Below the pieces are notes generated by a model. The model was not told the DNA's origin and did not search any database. It worked only from the letters and a program-made list of their open reading frames with translations. The position numbers and the translations under genes were made by a program. 39,277 bases of DNA, taken from the NCBI GenBank assembly GCA_018268315.1, contig JAFDWU010000001.1, positions 1 to 39,277 on the forward strand, written 5' to 3'. The stretch comes from Armatimonadota bacterium (GTDB lineage: Bacteria; Armatimonadota; Fimbriimonadia; Fimbriimonadales; Fimbriimonadaceae). This document shows, piece by piece, positions 1 to 7,475 of this stretch; position 1 is the stretch's first letter, and the number at the start of each line of letters is the position of its first letter.

Positions 1-282
1 GGCTGTATATAGAACGCCCACCAGGTTTGCCTTGTAAATCGGGGCGCCAGGGACGATGTCTAGCAGGTGGGTGAGAGCAAACGTGAGCAGGGTGAAGATC
101 GGGTAGCCAGATGGATGCGTGATCCCAAGCGTATATGCCGCTCCCCCAAGCTCACCCCCATCTCCAAACGGAATGCTATGGCAAACCGTGCGAAGATACA
201 CCGCAAGGCAAACCAGGAACACCGCGCCGCCTACGAGCTTTTCTGGCGGTACAGCTGCACTTGAAGAGTCGTTCCTGGCCAT
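1..282 (-). CDS. DUF2723-family membrane protein, N-terminal part (cut by window edge)
   Basis: Reading the minus strand from an ATG at 282 gives 94 codons open to the window edge, so only the N-terminus is present. After a short polar head (about 17 residues) comes a hydrophobic segment. It is followed by a stretch with GDGGEL, AAYTLGITHPSGYP and YKANLVG. This matches the N-terminal signature of DUF2723 proteins (GT-C-like, related to protein O-mannosyltransferases), in which an acidic GDxGEL loop precedes an AYxLGxxHPxGYP motif. The family is made of polytopic membrane proteins, probably glycosyltransferases using lipid-linked sugars; the substrate cannot be told here. A -10-like TAATAT (minus strand, 296-291) sits 8 bases before the ATG, so the mRNA may be leaderless, though an AGGAA in the gap could also serve as a ribosome site. 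It lies 53 bases downstream of aspS. Confidence 0.75.
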   Translation of the reverse strand, partial: MARNDSSSAAVPPEKLVGGAVFLVCLAVYLRTVCHSIPFGDGGELGGAAYTLGITHPSGYPIFTLLTFALTHLLDIVPGAPIYKANLVGVLYTA

Positions 283-335
283 GAGTTCCTATATTACAAC
301 CGGAAGACGCAGCTAATTTTCAGAAAGAACCTTCG

Positions 336-2165
336 CTACGCTTCTCGCGGTGGCGGAGGCGTGAGGCCGAGTTCCTTCCACTGCGCAGGATCGATCGGGC
401 TGGGCGCTTCCATCATCGGGTCGTAACCGTTGCCCATCTTCGGGAACGCAATCACTTCGCGGATGTTTTCCGTATCGCTCAGCAGCATCACCATGCGGTC
501 GATACCCGGGGCAAGGCCGCCATGGGGAGGCGCCCCGTAGCTGAAAGCTTCCAGCATATGGCCAAAGCGCTCCTTTTGAGTCTTCTCATCAATTCCAAGC
601 AGGTGGAAGATCTTCGCTTGCACGTCGCTTCGGTGGATTCGTATCGAGCCACTGGCAAGTTCACTGCCGTTGCACACCATGTCGTAGCAGTCCGCGCGGA
701 TTCTGCCGGGGTCGGAGTCGATGTACTGCAAGTCCTCCGCCTTCGGCGCGGTGAAGGGGTGGTGAGAGGGCGACCACGTCTTCGAGTCTTCATCCCATTC
801 GACGAGCGGAAAATCGATAACCCAGCAGAGCTTTAGCTTGCGCGGATCGCGCAGACCGAGGCGCTGGCCGATCTCAAGCCGCAGCCTGCTGAGCACATTG
901 TTGGTGTTGGCGTAAGTATCGGCAGCGAAACAAAGCAGGTCACCGGCTTCGGCGGCGCTGTCCTTCAGAATGGCTTCGATCTCCGCCTGCGAGAGGAACT
1001 TGGCGAAGCTACCTTTCAACCAGAGGCCAGATTGCGAAACCTTAACTTCCCCTTCGGCGGGACCGGATTGCACTTGCAGTGTTGCAAGACCCTTGGCGCC
1101 CCACGACTTGGCAAACTCTTCGAGTTCACCAACTTCCTTGCGCGATAGCTGGGCTCCGCCGGGATATCGCACGCCGCGCACTGAGCCGCCAGAGCCGATA
1201 ACCGCCTTAAAGACGCCGAACTCGGTGCCCTTCAAGGCTTCCGTTAGGTCGAACAGCGGCAAGCCAAAGCGAAGGTCGGGCTTGTCGTTGCCATAGAGGC
1301 GAACGGCGTCGTCGTATCTGAGTCTCTCAAAGGGTTCGATGGGGTCCTTGTCGAGGTCAAACTTTTCGATTGTGGCGTTGAGCACTGTGCGTATGAGCCC
1401 TTCCGCAAGCTGGAGGATGTCCTCTTGAGTTACGAACGACATCTCAACGTCAAGCTGGGTGAACTCGGGCTGGCGGTCTGCGCGCTGGCTCTCGTCCCGG
1501 AAGCATTTCGCAATTTGGTAGTAGCGCTCCATGCCAGCCACCATCAGAAGCTGCTTGTACTGCTGGGGGCTTTGCGGCAGCGCATACCACTGCCCAGGCT
1601 GCAAGCGGTAGGCGACCAAATAGTCGCGCGCGCCCTCGGGGGTCGATTTTGTGATGATGGGTGTTTCTAGTTCTAAGAAGCCACGGTCGTCAAGGTAGCG
1701 CCGCAGGCCGGCAACAAGGAATGCGCGCATCGCCATGCGCTTGTACATAATCGGCCTACGCAGGTCGATGTAGCGGTACTTGACGCGAAGCTGCTCGTCC
1801 ACCGTTTCCATCTGGCTTTCGTCGGAAAGCGGGAACGGGGTTGGCTTCGCCACGCCGAGTACTTCAATGGCGGAAACGACGACTTCGATTTCGCCGGTGG
1901 CCATCTTGGGGTTCTTTACGTCCTCCGATCGCTCGCGGACCATGCCAGTGACGCTTACGCAGGTTTCGCTACGAAGCTCGGCTTTCCCCGCTTCAGAAGA
2001 TGGATCGATAACGAGCTGGACAAGGCCAGTTCGGTCGCGCAGGTCGATAAAGCGAACGCCACCAAGGTCGCGATCACGGTGAACCCACCCATTCAGGGTT
2101 ATCTGGGTCTCTTTATGAGTAAGGCGAAGGTCGCCACAAAAATGCGTTCGCTGCGCAAAGTTCAT
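336..2165 (-). CDS. aspS: Aspartyl-tRNA synthetase
   Basis: Class II synthetase that charges tRNA-Asp (possibly also tRNA-Asn) with aspartate in the cytoplasm. The N-terminal OB-fold anticodon-binding domain is clear ([20 protein letters not shown]). It is followed by motif 2 (KCFRDE), the [13 protein letters not shown] segment, an inserted GAD-type domain in the middle, and motif 3 ([13 protein letters not shown]) near the C-terminus. The length, 609 residues from the ATG at 2165, suits a bacterial-type AspRS of about 590 residues. The frame stays open upstream to a TTG at 2195, but homologues begin close to the chosen ATG. A possible -10 TATCCT (minus, 2181-2176) lies 10 bases before it. 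The next gene upstream is divergent, so aspS probably has its own promoter in the 150-base gap. Whether it is discriminating or non-discriminating cannot be judged without searching for asnS and gatCAB in the genome. Confidence 0.97.
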   Translation of the reverse strand: MNFAQRTHFCGDLRLTHKETQITLNGWVHRDRDLGGVRFIDLRDRTGLVQLVIDPSSEAGKAELRSETCVSVTGMVRERSEDVKNPKMATGEIEVVVSAIEVLGVAKPTPFPLSDESQMETVDEQLRVKYRYIDLRRPIMYKRMAMRAFLVAGLRRYLDDRGFLELETPIITKSTPEGARDYLVAYRLQPGQWYALPQSPQQYKQLLMVAGMERYYQIAKCFRDESQRADRQPEFTQLDVEMSFVTQEDILQLAEGLIRTVLNATIEKFDLDKDPIEPFERLRYDDAVRLYGNDKPDLRFGLPLFDLTEALKGTEFGVFKAVIGSGGSVRGVRYPGGAQLSRKEVGELEEFAKSWGAKGLATLQVQSGPAEGEVKVSQSGLWLKGSFAKFLSQAEIEAILKDSAAEAGDLLCFAADTYANTNNVLSRLRLEIGQRLGLRDPRKLKLCWVIDFPLVEWDEDSKTWSPSHHPFTAPKAEDLQYIDSDPGRIRADCYDMVCNGSELASGSIRIHRSDVQAKIFHLLGIDEKTQKERFGHMLEAFSYGAPPHGGLAPGIDRMVMLLSDTENIREVIAFPKMGNGYDPMMEAPSPIDPAQWKELGLTPPPPREA

Positions 2166-2315
2166 CGGAACCGGAAGGATACCCGCCCCCTCCAATTGCC
2201 TGAATTGAGGTCAAATTTGAACCTAATCCTGGCAAGCGTAACAGGCGACCGCCAGACAAACCGAGATTCTTGGGGTATTATCATTAAATTGCAGCCAGGC
2301 AAGCGGAATTACCAA

Positions 2316-2969
2316 ATGCGTAACTGCTCCGCAAAACTGTTCGCTCTCGCGGTCATCGTCAGTCTTCTGACGAGCGCGCAAGCTAAGCAGAGCGAGCATG
2401 CGGTGCGAAAGGAAACGAAGACGGAGAGCAAGACTCTTGCGTCGCCCACCGTGTATGAATTCAGCCGCGAAGTGGGCCCTGGTCGCGTCGTCAAGCAGCA
2501 AATCGGAAAACCCGGCTACGTCAAGAAGACCTACGAAGTAGTCTTCGATGGCGACAAAGTTGTTTCCAAATCCCTTATCAAAACCGAGAAGGTTGAGCCT
2601 ACACCGACCATCATGGCGATGGGCCGCAAGGGTTACAACGGAAGCCGTCACGTCGGTTTACGACTTCACTGCACACGAATTCTTGAAATGACCGCTACCG
2701 GGTACGACACGTCAAACCGTTCGAACGGCGGGTGGGGCGGACGCACGAGCCTTGGCGTGAAAGCCGGATACGGCATCGTCGCGGTTGACCCTCGGCTGAT
2801 CAAGCTCGGCACCCTGGTCTTCGTGGAAGGCTACGGCTTTGCGCTTGCTGCTGATACCGGCGGCGCGATCAAGGGCAAACGAATCGACCTTTGCTTCGAA
2901 AGCGCCTCCATGGCAGAAGCGATTGGACGCCGAAAGGTCAAAGTCCACGTCTTCGATTCCGGCCAGTGA
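2316..2969 (+). CDS. Secreted G5 and 3D domain protein
   Basis: A 217-residue exported protein. Residues 1-23 form a signal peptide ending near SAQA. Residues 45-103 fit a G5 domain (EVGPGRVV, GKPGYVKKTYEV, then a VVSKSLI strand). Residues 126-213 form a 3D domain with the ATGYD entry motif and the three conserved aspartates D158 (VDPR), D180 (ADTGG) and D191 (RIDLCF). 3D domains share the double-psi barrel fold of MltA-type lytic transglycosylases, and G5 domains are found in cell-wall-binding proteins. A role in peptidoglycan cleavage or remodelling is therefore likely. I chose the ATG at 2316 because it begins the signal peptide; the frame is open further upstream but that part overlaps aspS. 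The stop overlaps the GTG start of ksgA (GTGA), so the two are translationally coupled. A -10-like TATTAT at 2276-2281 could drive the pair. Confidence 0.85.
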   Translation: MRNCSAKLFALAVIVSLLTSAQAKQSEHAVRKETKTESKTLASPTVYEFSREVGPGRVVKQQIGKPGYVKKTYEVVFDGDKVVSKSLIKTEKVEPTPTIMAMGRKGYNGSRHVGLRLHCTRILEMTATGYDTSNRSNGGWGGRTSLGVKAGYGIVAVDPRLIKLGTLVFVEGYGFALAADTGGAIKGKRIDLCFESASMAEAIGRRKVKVHVFDSGQ

Positions 2970-3808
2970 ACCTGGACGATCCCGGCGCGCTCAAACGATT
3001 TCTTGCAAAGCATGATCTTGCGCCTCGAAAGGGCCTTGGCCAGCACTTCCTTTGTTCTTCCCGCGTTGTAAACGCCATCGTTGCTGCCTGCGCGGATTGC
3101 AAAGGCATTCTTGAAATCGGCCCTGGACCGGGTGTGCTCACCGGACCCCTAAGCGAAGCGGCTCAACAGCTCGTTGCGCTGGAAGTGGATGAGCGAGTTC
3201 CGGCCGCTCTTGCCGAATCGGCGCCGAAGGCGAAGGTCGTCATGCAGGATGCTCTTGAAGCCGACCTGGGGGCAATCCTGTCGGGCCTGCCTGAGCCGCG
3301 CGCGGTGGTTTCAAACCTTCCCTACTACATCACCGGGCCGCTCATCACGCGCATCGCGGAAGCGGCACCACATTACGACATGGCGGTGCTGATGATGCAG
3401 AAGGAGGTCGCGGAGCGAATTCTTGCCAAGCCGGGCAACTCGAATCGGGGCTCACTTTCCGTTTACCTGCAGTTCCTGTTTGATATCGCCAAGGTGGTCG
3501 ATGCGCCGGGCGGCGCATTCATGCCGCCACCGAAGGTCGATAGCCTTGTCCTGAAGCTAACGCCTCGCCGCAATGAGCTTGGCGCGAACCCCGCTGTGCT
3601 CTTCCCCCTTGTTCGCATGGCCTTCGGACAGCCTCGTAAGACACTGCGCAACAACCTGCTGGGCGATGTTGCGATAAAGGGTCATCTTGATGAACTTCTT
3701 GCCGAAGCAGGAATTCAAGCGACGCTGAGGCCGCACCAGCTTGAAGACTCGCAATGGCTGACTCTCGCGAATCTGATAGACAAGCTAAAGGACCAGCGCC
3801 TAGGCTAA
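2966..3808 (+). CDS. rsmA: 16S rRNA (adenine1518/1519-N6)-dimethyltransferase
   Basis: KsgA/RsmA dimethylates two adjacent adenines in the 3' hairpin of 16S rRNA during small-subunit assembly, using S-adenosylmethionine. The 280-residue protein shows the family N-terminal motif RKGLGQHFL, SAM motif I EIGPGPG (residues 50-56), the acidic EVDE strand end, and catalytic motif IV NLPYY (117-121). The C-terminal helical domain with FGQPRKTLRNNL is also present, so it looks complete. The start is the GTG at 2966, which overlaps the upstream stop as GTGA. Homologues begin near here, and an upstream extension would run into the 3D gene. Linking a cell-wall 3D protein with ksgA is reminiscent of the yabE-rnmV-ksgA neighbourhood of Firmicutes, where a G5-3D protein precedes ksgA. 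The rnmV gene of that trio is absent here. Confidence 0.96.
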   Translation: MNLDDPGALKRFLAKHDLAPRKGLGQHFLCSSRVVNAIVAACADCKGILEIGPGPGVLTGPLSEAAQQLVALEVDERVPAALAESAPKAKVVMQDALEADLGAILSGLPEPRAVVSNLPYYITGPLITRIAEAAPHYDMAVLMMQKEVAERILAKPGNSNRGSLSVYLQFLFDIAKVVDAPGGAFMPPPKVDSLVLKLTPRRNELGANPAVLFPLVRMAFGQPRKTLRNNLLGDVAIKGHLDELLAEAGIQATLRPHQLEDSQWLTLANLIDKLKDQRLG

Positions 3809-3811
3809 AAT
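3806..3811 (+). promoter_or_regulatory. -10 box for a probable leaderless MmgE/PrpD mRNA
   Basis: TAAAAT lies 9 bases before the ATG at 3821 and overlaps the end of ksgA. No Shine-Dalgarno sequence occurs in the short gap. A transcript starting about 7 bases after the box would begin almost at the start codon. Confidence 0.5.
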
Positions 3812-3820
3812 GATGCCTGC

Positions 3821-5368
3821 ATGAGCACCAGCGTAACTCTCCCAGCGAATTCAAATCAGGCCCTCGGCATCGGCCAATTCGCAATCGATTTTCTTGGCGG
3901 CAAACTTGGCTCTGGCCCTTCGGCGGCCGTGTTGCAGCGCACGTCCATGTTCCACACCGACGCGGTGCTCTGCGGAGCATCGGCGCTGGCGCTCGGGACC
4001 AATGCCCCAACGGTTCTGAGAAACGAGGCGCTGGAGTATCCCGACCCGAACGGTGCGACCCCGTTTGGAACGCCGGTGCGCGTTAAGCCGGAGAAGGCAA
4101 TCGTTGCAAACTGCGCCGCAGTGCGAGAGTGGGACAGCAACGGCACGAACTTTGGCTACAACCCCTCAATCCCTGGCCACACGGCAGGCGAATTCGGCCA
4201 CAACGATTTCTATTCGGTGGTCATAGCCGCCGGGCAGCAGGCGCACTGGGATGGCTCCCGGGCGCTTCTGGCAATGGTTTGTCTCGATGAGATCCGCGGG
4301 CGGCTTTCCGAAGTCTTCAGCCTGAAAACCTACAAGATCGACCACGTAGTGCATGGCGCAATCGCCTCCGCCGCCGTTTACGGCGCCCTGATGGGCGCGA
4401 CCGCCGAGCAGATCGAGCACGCCATCGGAATGGTGGTTGCGCACTACGTGCCGTGGAGGGCCATCCGCGCCGGCAAGCAGCTAAGCGATTCCAAGGGCGC
4501 AAGCGCGGCGATCAGCACTGAAGTAGCGATCTTAAGCATGAAGCGCGCGATGGCGGGCTTCATCGGTCCGAAGGACATCTTCCGCAACCCGGAAAGCCTG
4601 TTCCGCCAGTTTGAAAAGACCAACGGCGATTCGCCCTTTGGTCTGGTTCTTAGCCATAGCGGCGACGACTTCGCGGTGATGGGCATGCACTTCAAACTCG
4701 GCCTTTACGAGCACCAGTCCGCAGGCGCGCTCCAGGGGCTCATCACTCTCGTTGAGCAAAACCCGGCGATCCTAGAGCCGGGCGCAATCGAGAGCATTAC
4801 GATCAAGGCTTACGAGCCCGCGTTTGGCATCATCGGCGATCCCGCCAAGCGTGATCCTCACACCCGCCAGTCGGCGGATCACTCGATGGTCTACATCGTC
4901 GGCACCCTGCTTCGCAAGGCGATCGAGCTGCGCGGTGAGTTGAAAGGGCTGAAGAACGATGGGCTGTGGAAGCAGCTAATGCTGTCGCCCTACGATTACG
5001 ATCTGCCATCGATCAACAACAAGGCGACCCGCGAGATCATGGCGAAGATCCAGTTCGAGCACGGCGGCCCGGATTACGACGCCAAGTACCCCGATGGCAT
5101 CCCGACGTCGATGGTGGTTAAGGACAAGGCGGGCAAAACCTACGATAGTGGCCTTGTGATGTACCCGTCCGGCCACGCGCGCAACACCACCGCCAACCTT
5201 AAAGACATCCTCGCCCACAAGTTTGAGCTGCTGGGTAGCCTTGCCCTGGCCGATGAACAGCGCGAAGGCGTCATCAACCGGCTCAACTCGCTTGGCAGCT
5301 TGACCGCCGACGAGCTGCATGACCTCTACGATTTCGAGATCATGGAGCGAGAGGGATACGACGGCTAA
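3821..5368 (+). CDS. MmgE/PrpD family protein (2-methylcitrate dehydratase-like)
   Basis: A 515-residue cytoplasmic protein of the MmgE/PrpD family, whose members include 2-methylcitrate dehydratase (propionate catabolism) and cis-aconitate decarboxylase. Family hallmarks are visible: an N-terminal all-helical domain with a HNDFYSVVIAA segment, LSDSKGASAAISTEVA, and a C-terminal lid region beginning near residue 320 (ITIKAYEPAFGIIGDPAKRDPHTRQSADHS, broken here only by normal loops). PrpD acts on 2-methylcitrate or citrate without an iron-sulphur cluster. No prpB or prpC lies nearby; instead it is followed by glyQ, whose ATG overlaps the last base of its stop (TAATG). The exact substrate is therefore open. 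It appears to begin a transcription unit with a leaderless start, and it continues into glyQ and cmk. Confidence 0.85.
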   Translation: MSTSVTLPANSNQALGIGQFAIDFLGGKLGSGPSAAVLQRTSMFHTDAVLCGASALALGTNAPTVLRNEALEYPDPNGATPFGTPVRVKPEKAIVANCAAVREWDSNGTNFGYNPSIPGHTAGEFGHNDFYSVVIAAGQQAHWDGSRALLAMVCLDEIRGRLSEVFSLKTYKIDHVVHGAIASAAVYGALMGATAEQIEHAIGMVVAHYVPWRAIRAGKQLSDSKGASAAISTEVAILSMKRAMAGFIGPKDIFRNPESLFRQFEKTNGDSPFGLVLSHSGDDFAVMGMHFKLGLYEHQSAGALQGLITLVEQNPAILEPGAIESITIKAYEPAFGIIGDPAKRDPHTRQSADHSMVYIVGTLLRKAIELRGELKGLKNDGLWKQLMLSPYDYDLPSINNKATREIMAKIQFEHGGPDYDAKYPDGIPTSMVVKDKAGKTYDSGLVMYPSGHARNTTANLKDILAHKFELLGSLALADEQREGVINRLNSLGSLTADELHDLYDFEIMEREGYDG

Positions 5369-6306
5369 TGAACGTTCAAGACCTGATTGAAACCCTGAAC
5401 AGCTACTGGAGCAAGCAGGGATGCGCGATTTTGCAGCCTTACGATATGGAGGTCGGCGCGGGCACCATGCACCCTGCCACCACGCTGCGCGTGCTAGGGC
5501 CAGACCCGTGGAACGTTGCCTATGTGCAGCCCTCGCGCAGGCCCGCAGACGGGCGATACACGCGCAACCCAATGCGGAGTCAGCGCTACTATCAATATCA
5601 GGTCATCATGAAGCCAAGCCCGGCTAACATCGTGGACCTTTACATGGGCTCGCTGGACGCGCTGGGATTTGACACCAGCAAGAACGACATCCGCCTGGTG
5701 GAGGACGACTGGGAGTCGCAGGCGGCAGGTGCGGCGGGCGTTGGCTGGGAAGTTTGGCTTAACGGTGCGGAGATCACGCAGTTCACGTTCTTCCAGCAGA
5801 TGGGCGGAATCGAGTGCAACCCGGTGTGCGCGGAGATCACCTACGGCCCCGAACGCCTTTGCCTGATGCGCGACGGAAAGAACTCCTTCTGGAGCGATCT
5901 TGGTTGGAACGATCAAGTGTCGTACCGAACTGCCGAATGGCAGCTTGAGATGCAGAACAACGTTTACAACTTCGAGGTTGCCGACACGAAGATGCTGTTC
6001 CAGCTCTTCGACATGTACGAGGCGGAATCCAAGCGAGTAATCGAAACCAAGGTGAATTGGAACGATGAAGTGGGCATTATGACCACCGGCGAAGGCGAGG
6101 GCCAGATGCCGGAAGGATCAGGGCCCTTGAAGCTGGTCTATCCCGCGCTAGATCTTGCCCTGAAGTGTTCCCACGTTTTCAACCTGCTCGATGCGCGAGG
6201 CGCAATTGGCGCGCAGCAGAGGGCGGCGTATATCAATCGTATTCGCGGGCGGATTCGGGCCTGCTGCCTGGCCTACGTTGAGCCGTTCGCGGCGGCGAAG
6301 AAGTGA
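5368..6306 (+). CDS. glyQ: Glycyl-tRNA synthetase alpha subunit
   Basis: The alpha subunit of the tetrameric (alpha2-beta2) bacterial glycyl-tRNA synthetase, holding the class II active site that activates glycine. At 312 residues it is the usual length. Typical blocks are seen: LNSYWSKQGCAILQPYD at the N-terminus, GAGTMHPATTLRVLGP, YVQPSRRPADGRY, and QRYYQYQVIMKPSP. The start ATG overlaps the stop of the upstream gene and its own stop overlaps the GTG of cmk (GTGA), so it is embedded in a coupled operon. The beta subunit gene glyS, which commonly follows glyQ directly, is not in this window. The charging enzyme needs that subunit, so glyS should be elsewhere in the genome. Confidence 0.96.
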   Translation: MNVQDLIETLNSYWSKQGCAILQPYDMEVGAGTMHPATTLRVLGPDPWNVAYVQPSRRPADGRYTRNPMRSQRYYQYQVIMKPSPANIVDLYMGSLDALGFDTSKNDIRLVEDDWESQAAGAAGVGWEVWLNGAEITQFTFFQQMGGIECNPVCAEITYGPERLCLMRDGKNSFWSDLGWNDQVSYRTAEWQLEMQNNVYNFEVADTKMLFQLFDMYEAESKRVIETKVNWNDEVGIMTTGEGEGQMPEGSGPLKLVYPALDLALKCSHVFNLLDARGAIGAQQRAAYINRIRGRIRACCLAYVEPFAAAKK

Positions 6307-6962
6307 ATCTGACAATCGCCATCGATGGCCCGGCCGGCGCGGGCAAGAGCACAGTCGCCAAGCTCATTGCCTCCAAAATGGGCATCTCCTATTTGGATAC
6401 CGGCGCGATGTACCGAGCGGTGGCCTTGCGGGTCTCGCGCGCTGGGATCGACCTGCATGATGCAGCCGCAATCGCCCAAGAGGCGGAGAAGGCGAACATC
6501 GAATTCGGGCCGGGCGATCCTCAGCGGGTTATTCTTGACGGCGAAGACGTAACCGACCAGATTCGCTCGCTGGAAATCGGCGAGCTTGCAAGCGCCATCA
6601 GCGCTTTCGGCCCGGTTCGCAAGGTGCTCGTCGCCCAGCAGAAGCACATTATCGAGACTGCGGATACTGTGCTGGAGGGCCGCGACGCCACCACCGTCAT
6701 CGCTCCCGAAGCCGAGGTGAAGATCTACTTAACCGCCAGCCTTGAAGAGCGGGCGAAGCGGCGCTATCAGGAAGTGGCGGATAAAGCCCAGTACGGCGAA
6801 GTCAGAAGGGCATTGCAGGACCGGGATCACCGCGATATCACGCGGGACGATTCCCCGCTGCTGGTCGCGCCGGGCGCAGAAGTGATTGAGAGCGGGGGCC
6901 TAACCCCAAATGAAATCGCCGAGCGCATCATTGAGATGGCCCGGCGATTTCAGACGAACTAA
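6303..6962 (+). CDS. cmk: Cytidylate kinase
   Basis: Phosphorylates CMP and dCMP with ATP in pyrimidine nucleotide salvage. The 219-residue protein begins with the P-loop IAIDGPAGAGKST (residues 5-17). It continues with the CMP-binding YLDTGAMYRAVAL segment, then EGRDATTVIAPEAEVKIYLTAS with its catalytic arginine and aspartate, and RDHRDITRDDSPL in the LID region. That is the standard Cmk layout of about 220 residues. The start is GTG, overlapping the glyQ stop as GTGA. It is the last gene of the run beginning at 3821. Only 10 bases separate its stop from the stop of the convergent rpsT gene, with no terminator visible. Confidence 0.96.
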   Translation: MNLTIAIDGPAGAGKSTVAKLIASKMGISYLDTGAMYRAVALRVSRAGIDLHDAAAIAQEAEKANIEFGPGDPQRVILDGEDVTDQIRSLEIGELASAISAFGPVRKVLVAQQKHIIETADTVLEGRDATTVIAPEAEVKIYLTASLEERAKRRYQEVADKAQYGEVRRALQDRDHRDITRDDSPLLVAPGAEVIESGGLTPNEIAERIIEMARRFQTN

Positions 6963-6972
6963 TCGAAACCGT

Positions 6973-7446
6973 TTAGTCTTTCTTCTTCGGCGCTGGCTTC
7001 TTGGCGGCCGGCTTCTTCTCAGCCGCAGCCTTCTTCTCTACCGGAGCTTTCTTGGCAGCAGCTGGTTTAGCGGCAGCGGGCTTGGCGGCTGGCTTTGCAG
7101 CAGCCTTGGCAGCTGGCTTGGCGGCAGTGGCCTTGGCCGGAGCCTTCTCAGCAACCGGAGCATTGGCAATCGCCTCGCTCGCAGCCTTCACTGAATTAGC
7201 CTTCTTAGCTACGCGGGACTTGCGGCGGGCAGCCTGGTTCTTATGGATGATGCCGCGCTGGACAGCCTTATCGATAGCGCTTAGCGCGTTCGACAGGTTC
7301 TCTGCGGTCTCTTCCACCTTACCGGCGGTTGCGCTCAACTTGACCTTCTTGATGTGGGTCTTCAAAGAAGCGCGTACTTCTTGGTTGCGCACTCGGCGCT
7401 TTGCGGTTCTCCGCAGGTCTTTCTTGCTCGATTTTGTGTTCGCCAT
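6973..7446 (-). CDS. rpsT: 30S ribosomal protein S20 with a long Lys/Ala/Pro-rich C-terminal tail
   Basis: Residues 1 to about 89 are an ordinary S20, binding 16S rRNA in the small-subunit body: MANTKSSKKDLRRT, the long first helix, IDKAVQRGIIHKNQAARRKSR, and KKANSV. Most S20 proteins stop near this point at 85-90 residues. Here another roughly 68 residues follow, almost entirely alanine, lysine and proline in KPAA-type repeats with a few glutamates, ending in PKKKD. The composition resembles histone H1-like tails and is probably disordered. A -10-like TACAAT (minus, 7471-7466) lies 19 bases ahead of the ATG. There is no strong Shine-Dalgarno. The gene follows the 605-codon gene on the same strand after 29 bases and converges with cmk. 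Confidence 0.95.
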   Translation of the reverse strand: MANTKSSKKDLRRTAKRRVRNQEVRASLKTHIKKVKLSATAGKVEETAENLSNALSAIDKAVQRGIIHKNQAARRKSRVAKKANSVKAASEAIANAPVAEKAPAKATAAKPAAKAAAKPAAKPAAAKPAAAKKAPVEKKAAAEKKPAAKKPAPKKKD

Positions 7447-7475
7447 GAGATTTTAAGAGTTTGCTATTGTACCGT

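Noticed and set aside
67-316. Two overlapping plus-strand frames at the window start
   Set aside because: They lie opposite a minus-strand frame with clear DUF2723 motifs, have no family signal and are best seen as shadows.
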